Shown piece after piece: positions 1 to 12,700 of a stretch of 64,000 nucleotides of DNA. This stretch comes from Lytechinus pictus. Its lineage: Eukaryota; Echinodermata; Echinoidea; Temnopleuroida; Toxopneustidae. The notes beneath the pieces were generated by a model. It saw nothing but the letters and a program-made list of their open reading frames with translations. It had not been told where the DNA came from and ran no database searches. The translations under genes were made by a program, and so were the position numbers. Positions within the stretch are counted from its first letter, which is position 1. Every line of letters begins with the position of its first letter. The stretch is taken from the NCBI RefSeq assembly GCF_037042905.1, contig NC_087246.1, positions 36,450,001 through 36,514,000 on the forward strand. The letters are read 5' to 3'.

Positions 1-462
1 CAAAACTTTAAAATGTCATAACTTTCTTATTTTACATCCGATTTTGATGAAATTTTCAGTGTTATGCTTGTTGATTTTTTCTCTTTTTATTCAAATCAAT
101 TTTTTGTTGGGGTGGACTTGTCCTTTAATTAACCTTGGCATAACAATACTATTGAACAGACAGAATATTCAATTCTTTTGCATGCTTTGCACTCAAGATT
201 CTGTATTATAATTTGGCGCGAAAATTGTTGTCGTTTGTTTTCACTTTTGCCCCCCCCCCCCCTCCTTCCCATCCAAAATATGAATTGACATCCCTGGTTG
301 GCGAATAACACAAACTCAAGGTAACTGTATAAAAATAAACATTTTGCTTGCAGTGCCCGCTCATATCCTGCGAGTAGCATTAAGTGGTGTTTAAATGTCT
401 CCTTTTCAGGTCTCAAAAAATAAAAGACTCACTGTACTCGCACTTCTTACTCATAATATTTC
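1..462. other. Non-coding flank, no gene recognised
   Basis: AT-rich sequence with a run of C residues near 249-262. The short open frames have no recognisable protein content and no splice context. Confidence 0.6.
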
Positions 463-466
463 TTAA

Positions 467-1060
467 AGGGGAATCCAGCCTTGGCCATAAAATGTTGTAT
501 TGGGAAGGAGAAAAATAAACTAAACAGATTGGTGAAAGTTTGAAAGAAATCGGACAAGCAATAAGAAAGTTACAGCTGCTTTAAATTTGAGATCACTATT
601 ACTATGCAGATTTCAAATTGGCAACTGGGTAAGTATATCATGACAAGGGGCAAGGACAACTTTCCCATAGGCCATGTATTTTATTATCAGAGATTTGTGG
701 TTTTCTCCTAAGTACCCATTCCCCTGGGGCAGTAATCTAAATATAACCCAGGTAGCATATTGTTTTATGTCCTCATGAAAGAAAAATATAATTTGAAATA
801 AAACTTTTGGGGAAAATAACATTTTAGCCATAATATGTATTGGAGTACATGGAAGAGTAGTCCTTGCCTTACATCACTATGACATCCCATATGCGGCCAA
901 TTTGAAGTCTCCATGGGTATAGTGATTACCAATATTTACAATTTAAAAAATTCATAACTTTTTTGTTGTTTGTCCAACATTGTTCAAACTTTCACATATC
1001 AACTTGTCTGATTTTTCTTTTCCTTATAAAAACAAGTTTTTATTTGGGTTGGATTCCCCT
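467..1060 (+). mobile_element. TTAA-flanked MITE, family 1, copy A (594 bp)
   Basis: A direct TTAA duplication flanks the element at 463-466 and 1061-1064. The ends are inverted: AGGGGAATCCAGCC on the left and GGTTGGATTCCCCT on the right. No coding capacity is visible. Near-identical copies lie at 12953-13514 and 33604-34193 in the opposite orientation. Target-site choice fits the piggyBac or Kolobok superfamilies; which one cannot be told without a transposase-bearing relative. Confidence 0.85.
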
Positions 1061-1388
1061 TTAAAGCCTGATGAAATAACTAACCTAAACTAAACTAACA
1101 ATTAAACTTTTCATGAGGACCATAAGGACAACTCCCCCCCCCCCACCCCCCGTTTTTATCTCTTCGAGCAAGCGATGGAGAAATGTGAATGTTTTTCTGC
1201 CCCATCCCCTATTACACAATGAGCAGAATATTCCCTGTAGGCTTACAGCCCTTGGTGCTGCAAAAATTTGTGACATGAGCCCCCCCCCCCTGAAAAAATG
1301 TGAGCCCCCGGTATCATGGAAACTAGTTCTTACAGAAATTTTAAGCAATATAGATCAATACGGCATCCAAAATCTTGGTTCCTCCTGA

Positions 1389-1535
1389 GGCCAGTTTCAT
1401 AAAGACTTAGTACTATTGTAATTTGGCAATTGTTGTATTGGATCCCTTGATAGTGATGGGTAACTAAGCCCTATTACCATGGTAATTGTTATGAGAAAGT
1501 TACCATAGTTGAAACTCTTTATGAAATGGGCCCCC
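1389..1535. mobile_element. Hairpin MITE (TTTCATAAAG-type ends)
   Basis: The left end GGCCAGTTTCATAAAGACTT is mirrored by AACTCTTTATGAAATGGGCC on the right, so the whole 147 bp can fold back. It is related in its ends to the elements at 7842-8018, 9899-10024 and 13995-14515. Confidence 0.65.
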
Positions 1536-1766
1536 GGCCTTCAATTATGACATTGTATATTAAATGAGAGATTCACAAGATAAAATTTTGATATCTCAAT
1601 GTCACCTACAGCCTTGTTCATTAAAAAAACAAGTGGAATGCCTCTGGCCGTCTCACCTGCATCACGCGATTCAATATAGCAGCAGTGCTGATTTTGAAAA
1701 CTTCTATAACTCGCACAAGATGTTCAGTGATACTTGGTTACTCGTATTTCCACGTTTTATGAATTA

Positions 1767-2575
1767 GACCAATACACTTATAGAGATATGATGGCAATTC
1801 AACAAATACCCCCAACGTGGCCAAAGTTCTTTGACCTTACATGACCTTTGACCTTGTTCATGTGATCTGAAACTCGCACAGGATGTTCAGTGATACTTGA
1901 TTACTCTTATGTCCAAGTTTTATGAACTAGACCAACACACTTTCAAATTTATGGCTGTAATTCAACAAATACCCCAATTTGGCCAAAGTTCATTGACCCT
2001 AAATGACCTTTGACCTTGATCATGTGACCTGAAACTTGCACAGGATGTTCAGTAATACTTGATTACTATTATGTCCAAGTTTCATGAATCAGATCCATAA
2101 ACTTTCAAAGTTATGATGGTAATTCAACAGATACCCCCAATTCGGCCAAAGTTCATTGACCCTAAATGACCTTTGACCTAGGTCATGTGTCGTGAAACTC
2201 ATGCAGGATGTTCAGTGATACTTGATTAACCTTATGTATAAGTTTCATGAACTAGGTCCATATATTTTCTAATTTATGATGACATTTCAAAAACTTAACC
2301 TTAGGTTAAGATTTTGATGTTGATTCCCCCAACATGGTCTAAGTTCATTGACCCTAAATGACCTTTGACCTTGGTCATGTGACATGAAACTCAGGCAGGA
2401 TGTTCAGTAATACTTGATTAACCTTATGGCCAGGTTTCATGAACTAGGTCCATATACTTTCTAAGTTATGCTGTCATTTCAAAAACTTAACCTCAGGTTA
2501 AGATTTGGTGTTGACGCCGCCGCCGCCGTCAGAAAAGCGGCGCCTATAGTCTCACTCTGCTATGCAGGTGAGACA
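1767..2575. repeat. Tandem ~160-190-bp repeat with DR1 motifs and a GC-rich hairpin end
   Basis: At least four units repeat the order: tracts matching TTCATGAACTAG, a TTCAACAAATACCCC-like segment, CATTGACCCTAAATGACC, then TGACCTTTGACCT. The last motif starts at 1842, 2004, 2167 and 2359 and is two AGGTCA half-sites one base apart on the minus strand. The array ends in a GC-rich block (GCCGCCGCCG, GCGGCGCC) followed by a hairpin, GTCTCAC paired with GTGAGAC, at about 2550-2575. A reverse-oriented copy of this end lies at 14709-14820. The open frame at 2468-2662 is part of this repeat, not a gene. Confidence 0.8.
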
Positions 2576-2579
2576 ATAA

Positions 2580-3115
2580 AAAACGAGGCTGTGCCTAAAC
2601 ACACTTCTCTTTTAGAAAAGCTCATTGACCTTGTACAATGTTCAGACAAAACAGACATGTAAGAAGAATTATATACAACATAATTTCAAAGTTTAATTGA
2701 ATTTTTGGAAATTCAAAATTTAACACATTTATATCAATCAAGAGTTAAGTTCTCCTGTAAAACAGGAAATACTATATCTTTATTCAATACATTAATCAAT
2801 AAATGGGGATATATCAGCATCTTTCCGAACAAAAAGAATACAAAATTGAATTCAAATCTAATTTCAAGTATAAAACTGTTCAGCATTTAGCCTGAAACCA
2901 ACAAGGGTAAAAGTAAAAACACAAGTACACAACACGAGATCAAATCTCATTAAGATATATTGGTCTGCAAATGTCACATAATATGGAATGGCATGTACAA
3001 TACATAGATAGTAGACAGGGAGAGAGGTGAGAGGAATACTGAATGAGGATGGTGATTATGGTGATGAAGATGATGATGGGGCTGGTGATAATGATGCTGC
3101 TGCTGATGTTGGTGG

Positions 3116-3147
<32 letters not shown>

Positions 3148-4191
3148 AAGACGATGATGATGATGATTTTGATGATTATGATGACAATGATGACGATGAT
3201 GATTATGATGATGATGTTGATGCTGAACATATGATTTGATGTTGATGATGATTATGACTTTTCCATAACCCCCGAATCATGGGTTAAATCCTGAAACCAG
3301 TGGCACATAGAGTTGCAATCAACTCCAAAAATCAAATACACCTTCATTTAGAGAACCAATCAGAAGTGCCTATTTTGGACTTGTGCTTGATTTGTTTTAG
3401 CTGTGTATAGCAGCAACTCTTTCTACAATGGTCTTGATATCTTTAAGTAAAAACTTAAAAGAAACATTTAGTCTTGCCAATCTTCAATAATAATAATAAT
3501 AATATCATCCAAATCAAGGTAGGATATCTTGAATAACAAAAGGGAGACTCTATCCATTGCACACAGTATGATGGTACCCACATAAAAGCAATAAATAAAC
3601 ATACATTACATAAATACAAGAAATAGGGTAACAGATACAGGAATATTGGGGCATGTTAGCAATCACTTTGCAGATAGATGCACCTCTAACTCAGAGAATC
3701 TTTTGTCAAAAGCCCTAATGACAAAGCAGCTTTTGTCGAAAATCGGTGAATCAAAACAGTAGCGTCATCCTGGACTCTGGACAAACGACATATTTGCAAT
3801 TTTTTGTCCGGCCTGAATCCTAAGACGATGTGCTGTCCCGGTCCACCAACTTTCGATAATAATCTCTAATAATGCTAGCCGATACTAATACCTGAATATC
3901 ACTCACGGATGAGGTACAAATGCACAGATGTAATACCCTTTTTAAAAACTAGTACAACACTGCAATGTGAATTCAGAGATGGATATATTATGTATACACG
4001 AGATACATCTGACACTGAGGAATAACACTGCTATTCCAGCATCAAAGCTTTTAACACACTCCAGATAGACAAACAATAAACATTTTAACAGTTCAACTGC
4101 ATTTTGTCAATTAAGTACAGAGCTGTATGTGCATATTTCACACTTTTGGAGAAAATTGGCATATAGGCAGTGGAATGGATTGTTGTCATGG
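2580..4191. other. Region downstream of the RMDN1-like stop, no gene seen
   Basis: This stretch lies 3' of the minus-strand RMDN1-like gene and probably holds its 3' UTR near the right end. I see no polyadenylation signal close to the stop; a minus-strand AATAAA occurs near 2776. A (GAT)n tract (3040-3245) and a short (AAT)n tract (3487-3502) are the only clear features. Confidence 0.5.
3040..3245. repeat. (GAT)n trinucleotide microsatellite
   Basis: About 200 bp of imperfect GAT/GGT triplets. It creates artefactual Asp-, Met- and Ile-rich open frames on both strands, which I do not call as genes. Confidence 0.95.
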
Positions 4192-4239
4192 TTACTTGTG
4201 ACCCATGGATGCTAGAATTGTCTTGGCCTCTTCCTTAAC
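4192..4239 (-). CDS. RMDN1: RMDN1-like terminal coding exon
   Basis: Acceptor ataccatag, phase 0. It encodes VKEEAKTILASMGHK then TAA, equivalent to the human C-terminus after TEEDKQ. 48 nt. Confidence 0.9.
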   Translation of the reverse strand, partial: VKEEAKTILASMGHK

Positions 4240-7200
4240 CTATGGTATAAAAAAGAGAAGAAAAAAATCACGAACATAATGCTTGAAAATTTTAAATAAA
4301 TTTTCAACAGCTTATTTGATATATAAAATATCAGTAAAAGCTTGAATTGTGATCATCCTGACAAGGTTCACAGAAATTTTATATCTACCTATTTTAAAAA
4401 GAAGACTTTATGCAAAACTATTTACAATTTTTGTAAGAATACTAAATATTTTATTAACGCGAACCATGGCAGACATTAATTTATGGGGGATTGTAGTTGG
4501 CTATTGTAACACTTGCATCCATGTTGCAGGTGTATTTGTGAATGTTTTTATACATGTACACAATGGGCAGCAGAAAAATTGCACTAATAGCTTTTTATTT
4601 TATTCAGCCCTCTTTTTTTTCCTTTGTAATCAAAAACCTAATTTGATTTTCTTTATATATGACTATGATTACCCTCTACTATCAATTCAATTAATTAATT
4701 ACTAAAGCTTATGTCATAGGAAAAGTTGATTCAATCATGAAAGACGCTTCACATCTACTCGACCATTATTACTCATTCAATCGTTCTGGCATAAGACTTT
4801 GTCCCACTCCAACCCGCCTCTCCTGTTTTAGAAATTTATTATCCACAAATTCAATTCACAGGTTCATCACTATCCAGCGAAATTATGGGAGCTTTGAAAT
4901 GTTGTATTAATATCCCGGAAAGTTTCATAAAATTAACAATAATAATGATGATTATAATAATAATAAAATAATAATCATAATAATGATAATAATAGTAATA
5001 ATAATTATAATATTAACAATAATAATAATGGTAATTACAAGTATTTTGGACAACTCAAGCATTTGTAAATGTACCACTATTAAATCTGCTTACCTCAGTA
5101 ACTTGTTTGTTTGTTTATTTGCTGTGTTCATTTATGTCTATTTTCTTACAATATATAGGCCTACCTATTTTCTTTGTAATTGGCATGTTGCTAAGACAAA
5201 ATAAAATATCTTGTCTAAGAGGGACTTACCCAAACAAGCTCTGCTTCCCTCATATTCATTCTCATACATTAATGGCAATATGCATTTTATTTCAAAATCT
5301 AAATGCATATCGCAAAAATATTTGAGTAAACATCGAAACTCAACTAGAGGTTCAACTCAATAGAATAATGTACAGTGCATCCCACATAAAAGGAAACCCA
5401 TTTTCAGAGATAGATTTCACAATTATTAAATCTGTTTCTACTGTAAACTTGATACTCATGGAAAGGATGGAATCTCATCTGTAATTTGAAACCAACAGCT
5501 TAGCAAAGTGTTTACACATGGCAGATTACAAATAATAAATACTGAGGCATATCAGAAACAATTTGCGCAGAAACTGAATCTGAATCCGTTCACATTTCAG
5601 GGATCAGTAAGAGAATCTTAACAATACAAAAGAAATGCTCATGAGCCAATCGTCGAATAAGCACGTTCATCTTATCATGAACCAATCTTGTCCGATATTT
5701 CTGCGCAACCTGGTTTTGACATTAAAATTTCATATTCGTTTTGCTGATTAATGCGTGAAGTGTTCGTCACATATTAGGTATAAAAAAAGAGGAATAATTG
5801 AATTATATGGTTATGTAAATTAGATATCACAATTAATTTGCCTTTGAAGAAAAAAGACATGGGAATCCCTGTTTCCTTTTTTCTGGGACGCACTGTACAT
5901 ACTACACTCCAAACAAAGTATACAAGAAGTAACCAACCAACCTACCTGATTATCTTCTTCTGTTTTGACAGGGTAATCACGGGCTTTGGTCAAGAAGAGT
6001 AGAGCCGACTTGTTGTCACCAGTCTTTTGATACGTCTTGCCAAGCATTAACAGATTCTTACTGTAGAAGTTTGGGGAAACTGGAAATAAACAACACAAAT
6101 AAAATTAGGCACTGCAGAGGTCTTTTACAGGAATAAATCAATTCATTAACAATCAATACTCTCTCCTAAATGTATTCTACACAAAGCAATTCAATATCAC
6201 GACCAGCACTGATCTTTATCTTCTTAATAGTGAAGATCTTATCTGGATATAGCATATAGAACTAAACTGTGTTGGAATAATGTAAAATACACTTATAAGC
6301 CCTAAAATATGCTATGCAACTTGACAAGAATCATTTAAGCTGCCATGTTGTTGTAAGAAAATCATCTGTGAATTAGACCATAAAAAGAATGATTTATCAT
6401 ATCCTGATGCACAGGTTTTTTTTCAGTCTGCCAACACTGCTGCTTGTTGGAATGCTCTCTTGGTGGATATTGCTTGTTGGGATGTAATCTTAGCCCATCA
6501 CGTATTACACAATACGACCACACAATTTTTGAACAAATCACATTTTGCATTGGATATGAACGTTTCAAGACGTTAATTTATTTCATTAGAAGTACAGTCC
6601 AAATCACAGCCAATAATGATGTGATAATTCGGATTTGACTTTGCTTTCATTGCAACAGGGAAGTTTGCAATAGACTGGAAAAGCAATTTCAGTATTCAAC
6701 CCACTATTTGAAAATTTGATCGTTTAGATTTTACAGGTTGGAATGTTCATATCAAATTTCAATACAATTTCTTTGAAATCGGATTACAACAGATAGTATA
6801 GTGTGCGCTAGATTTTATAGGGACAGGATCCTAATTGCTAGATAAAACCATTGCCTGAATTGCCAATCATTATCAATCAAACTTGATTAAAAAACAAACA
6901 AACTAGAATTAGACGTCTCACCTTTCTCTGCAGAAAGGAACATTCTCAGAGCCTACAAAAAAAGAGAGAAATATGTACATGAATATCAAAGGGGATAGCA
7001 CATGATTATCTTTAGTCCATCGTTACAAAACCTCTAGAATATTATAGTCCATTCAAGGTTAAAGTAAAACATTATATTGATCTGAAAACGAACTAAATAC
7101 CGTGTCAAATTATCTACCTCAAATATAGAGATTCTTGTAAAAGAAAATCTGACATCTCACTCTCTTTCTAAATTGGATCAATTTCTAACTGTTTTTTTTT

Positions 7201-9682
7201 AAATTTGGAATGTGGATTTTCTTCTAACTGGATTTGTGGCCATCTATTACTGTCGGATGAAAATAATTGAGACAGGAAGTGGCAGACCATATTGTTTATT
7301 GGTAGTATGCAACATAACTTTTTAACCCTCTCTTTTGGCCATCGCTAAGAAAATGAATGTCTGGATTGCAGAATTCCATTGTGTTGTCTGGCATGCAGAT
7401 CACCTGTATATTCATATATGAACATTATTACTAATTTTTTTTTACCTGCACCTGCTATGTTCATGTTTCAGTCTGAGCAATTATTACATCTAGAAATACT
7501 TGGAAGCATGGCCTATTTCAGATTCTTCTTTGTTTGTTACTCATCTTTTTTCATATGGAAAATCCTATCCAGTATGATAGCTTTGCCTTGCTTCTCATTC
7601 GCTTTACATCAGAACTTTGGGTAATTATTGAGGTCTTATCAAACCTCAAATTGGCATCTAAAATTGAATTCAAGCTTCAGAGAAATATGTATATAAAGGC
7701 CACAAATGAAAACAAGAAAAACAGTCTTTATGGGAAGGTTCATATAACATGTTTAAATGAGCAACCAAATTCAACAGGAACAAATTCTATGGTCTTTAGA
7801 GAGACTTTGAGAGGTGGTCCTTCTGAAAAGGTGGTTGTGAAGCTGGTGTTTCATAAAGCTGTTCGTAGGTTACCAGAAAACTTAAAGAATGACTGGCGAT
7901 CCTTTCTTGTGGTAAATGATACACACCAGATTTTCATTGGTGTTGACAAAGTTCCTAAGAAAAGATCACTAGTCATTTGTAAAATCACCCGTAACAGCTT
8001 TATGAAACACCCATTAGGTTTTACTGTACTATCCCAAAAGTAATACCTCTTCATAAGTTCCTGTCGGAGGTGAGGCAAAGACAGCTGAAGCTATTTTCCT
8101 CTGATACCATGCCATATCGGCAAATGTGAAATACCTGGATATAGGCAACGGATAGGAAGAAGGAACAAATTACAACATCTTGTCTCTTGGCCAGAGAATC
8201 TCTTATCTGATTAATAACAATTCACTTTCTATACAAAAAAATCTAAAAAATGAAATTCCTTACAACTAAAAAATAAACACAACCCTAATATTAAGATCTC
8301 CCTAAATCAAAATAGAACTTTTGAACAAAAAGGTCTTGAGCAAAATAAACAAGAGTTTCTATACTAGCCATGCATTAATGTTAACATATTAAAGGCAAAA
8401 TTGTTACTTTTCAGAACTGAGTCAATCAATTTGTTTTTCTGGTAAACATTCAAGATCTTTTGTTCCTAATAATTCATTGCTCCTTACAGTCACATACGCA
8501 AAGTTGCGTAATATTTCAACCCCATACCCGGGCATCATAAATTTGGTCTCAAAAGATGCACAAGATTTGAGAGTAAAAAGACAGCGAGTGGCGCAGTTAA
8601 AAAAAATTGTGCAGCGGAATGGTCGCAGAAAATGTTGAGGGGGGGGGTTGATTCACATGTGTGCTCCCTCTGTTTTGACTTGACAGATCAATTTCATTAT
8701 TACACATATTAGTCAATGAGTGAAGGACAATTCTACCATATCCTTTTTCAATCCAAAATGTTAGTCATTTTGATTCAGAGGGAACAATCTGTTGTTTTAA
8801 ATATCTAATTTACATCCATTTCTTTAAGTTAGCAAAGGAGAATAAAGGTGTATCTAGTTTGAGTGATATGTGATGATCTTACTTTTTAATTCAACAAATC
8901 TAATATTCACTAATTGTGGACCGTAAAGCTACAGTGTAGACCCCAGTGAGCCTTTTCTGAATTCAAGGCATTGCATGTGCATCATGTATGCAAATTAACG
9001 TATGTAGTAAGTTCACTTAACATACATTAAGTTTTGGGGAATCTCCCTGAAAAAAATGAAAAATTAATATGACATACATAATGAACTTTGCCATGTTCTT
9101 CGTTGTGTCTGTGGAAACACACAAAAGTGACACTTTCACTAATCTCAATTGACACTCTATACAGTTTCAAATCACTAAATACAACTATTCCTTTTCACAC
9201 ATTAATTCTATTTGATTTATGTTGACTGCTTTTGTATTCATTTCTATAAGAATTTTTTTTTCAAGAACTTTGTTGGATCACTCTTCAGGTATGTTTACAT
9301 GTTTATTGCTTGGAACGAGACTCTTCACCTGTCTGGGATGCCATATTTATTTTGTCTGTTTCTCATCAATTACACAGTTTCTATAAGAATCACTTTGCAC
9401 ATTCATACACGCAAACATTTGGGTGTTCATTTTATCGGGTCTGTTCAAACTCATTTTTAACCGTTACCAAAGATGGCATTAATCTTAAATAATTTCTGGT
9501 TTGCTAACTATGCTGGTATATATATATATATACCAGCATAGTTTGCTCTATAAGAATCAATTTGCACATTCATACATGCAAACATTTGGGTGTTCATTTT
9601 ATTGGGGTCTGTTCAAACTCATTCTTAAACGTTACCACAGATGGCATTAATTTTTAATGATTTCTGGTTTGCTAACTATGCT

Positions 9683-9719
<37 letters not shown>

Positions 9720-12700
9720 TATCAAAATATCAAACTATTTTTGTTTTAAGGGAGGACCGAGCTGACCAACAATGTGTGAAGTCTCTCATTGACTGTGAGG
9801 TATAAATAGCTTATCTTAAAATACAGTATACCTTTTGAGAAGTTAGAAGTATGAAGAATAAAATAGCCTATAAGGTATTTGTGTGGAGAAACTTGCCTGG
9901 TTCACATTTCATAAAGACTCGTTATAACAAATTTAGTATTCAGCCGATCAGATTGAAGAATTTCAGTAGCTTTTAACTGTTATTGGAAATGTGTTATAAT
10001 AACAAGTTTCATGAAACACACCCCAGATATGGGACTTGAGGTGGGCCTGCTGGTTCATATGTCCTTTTAACCCTAAACAGGGCGGGGGGGTTGAATCAAC
10101 CCCCCCTCAACATTTTCTGCGATCATTCCGCCGCGCGAAATTTTTTGACCGCGCCACTCACAGAGGCGTGATAGCTCAGTCGGTAGAGCGGGGGATTCGT
10201 ATTCTGGTGACCCGGGTTCGATTCCCACTTGGTGCGCTAGTGCCCTTTGGTAAGGCATTAATCCTCAGTACCAGGTCCTGCGGAGAGGACCTTAAGCCGT
10301 CGGTCCTCTGGTTGCTTACTTACAAGCATTCGTGCTTTCTGAGCAATCAGGTAAAAAATCACCACCAATCAATATGAAATTGTTTATACTTTTAAGTCTC
10401 GCGCATCTTTTGAGACCAAATTTACGATGCCCTGGTGCACGGTTCCAAAATTATGCAACATTTTGTAAGTGCATGTCAGACCAAAAATTGTTCCAAAACA
10501 TGATTTTGTGTACAAAGTCAATGCAAATTGAGTTTTCTCATCTTATTCATAAAGATATGATTGTTTTTACTTTAAACAGCTGAAATCAATTGATTTTAGC
10601 ATAATTATGCTTCAAAAAGGTTGTGCAATAAATCTGGTGAAAAAAACAAAGAAAATCAAAAGGTTGAAAAACAAAGAAATACATAAGAAATTCATAAAAC
10701 AATAAATACATAAGAAATTGATTTCCAAACCGAAGTTTTTTTCAATTGCGATTTTCAAGAATGCTACAAAGAATATTTTTACCAAAAATTAGCATTCTAG
10801 GAGCTTTATTTAGTGAATTAGAGCAAAAAGTATGATTTATGCATAAATTAGCATAATTAATTCATATAAAATAAATCTCATTATTTTGGAAAATTTTACC
10901 ATACAGCATTGTAGATTACATCGCACACTACCAGCGCGCAAATTTTTGCGGCGCTCGCGCGATCAGCGGCCGAGATCTCAGGGGAACCCCCCCCCCCCCC
11001 CGGCCACAGAACAGCCAAAAAAGCCCGGCCTTGTTAGGGTTAATGGAGACACAGAGGAAAATTGAATCAAAATAAATTCATTGATTACGGTACTCACCAC
11101 AGACCTAACAAATGAACAGATGTGGCATCCTGTGGGTTCAATTCAATGGCTCGCTGTATCAATATAAGAATATGGGTAAGCATCTGTGATTAGTATGCAG
11201 TGTAACCCATGCACTACACTCAATTATTACTTCTTAATGTGGTTGGGAGCCGAGCACTCCCCATTGCATTATTTTCAAATATTGAAAGTCTACCATAGAA
11301 AAATAGGATTAAATTTGAAAAAAGGAATAGAATTTACGTGTGCAAGTTGTGCGCTTATTGTGACGACACTCCTCATTGATCCCGAGAGATTGGGCGACCA
11401 CAGCGTACTCAATACCAGGCATTCAGTATTTCTTTTTCAAAGTGATTTAAACACTACAGATTTCCTAGGATCTCACTTACAAGTTCTATTGATTTATCTT
11501 TATTCCTCCCTTTGCTTGGGATTCAATCAGTAAAATGATATTGCTTTACTTTTTCATTTTTAACTTGCGGCCTGTGCTACCTTGAATGTCTTTAAAGGAA
11601 AAAGTGGTCAACCATGAAGCCTCTCATGCAGCATAGGAAATATATGAGGGCGACGGACGATTTCGCATTCGTGACATTCCAGATCGCCCCTAAAATTCCC
11701 CCAAAATACATGCCTTTGGGCAACCATTATTTCTACAGTCACCCCAAGATCTGTCACAAACAATATTGAAGATTATTTAGAAAATCAATATTCTAACTAT
11801 GGCAGGATAATCATTTTGTTTTTACTGCATAATTGCTTGTTTTCCCTAAAATTAGTCCTTAAAATGAAAGAAATAGCCCCCAAAGTTCTACAATCGCCCC
11901 CCAATGTAGGAATAAAAATAGCCCCTAAAATCTAAAAATAATTTTCTACCCTGCTTTCATGATAATGAACATCGGTGGCACATGTATTATGAAATGCACA
12001 AATTGCAGTGTTCAAAGCATTCAAGGCATTCCAACAAGTACACATCTACACCTGGGTGGAGAGTGGCAATATGAAACTTACCAGGAAATGATCCTTGATG
12101 ACAAATGCATTCAGAATCTTCTGCTTCATTCCTTCGTAGTCTCCTACTTCACTCAAGCAAATAGCATACCACTGTGGAAGATATGAGATGGACAATGAGA
12201 ACATTTATCCCTCGATCATGACCAGAGGACCTTATCATAAAGAGTTAAAAGTGAGGTAACTTTGCCATTACGGCAACTACCACGGAAACCTTGATTTTGA
12301 TTGGCTGCTCAGCTAAGTTACCATGGTGAATGCCAAACTGGTGAAAGTTACAATAGTTGTAACTTATTAGAAAAGAGACAGGCCCAAGATCTGAAATGTA
12401 TTACACATTCAGCGTCTGTCACATTCTCATGGAAGTCATAATTGTTCCCATATGCAGGCAAGGAAATGGGGTTCTTTTTTTAATCTGTGATCACTGTAGT
12501 CATCCAGCTATTGCAATGATGTGGCATTTTGTGACCTCAATGACCTTTGACTTCATTGTGTCACTGTTATCACCATCATAATCATTACTTTCATTTTTCG
12601 CTCATTACCTTATGGCTTGCAAAATTGTTGTCATTTGCCTTCAGAGCCCTCTGGGCAAAGTCCAGGGATTCGTAGGTCAGTCTCTTTTTGTCCTCTTTAC

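Noticed and set aside
2940..3239. Asp-rich, Met-rich and Ile-rich frames
   Set aside because: All arise from the (GAT)n microsatellite read in different frames.
7534..8043. 169-codon plus-strand frame
   Set aside because: Its second half is the hairpin MITE at 7842-8018 and it lies opposite an RMDN1-like intron. No family resemblance.
10165..10238. tRNA-like sequence with A and B boxes
   Set aside because: The acceptor arms do not pair and the sequence continues into a SINE body shared with 49625-49767. It is not called as a tRNA gene.
11186..11533. 115-codon plus-strand frame
   Set aside because: It lies in an RMDN1-like intron on the opposite strand, has no recognisable motif, and its composition matches non-coding sequence.
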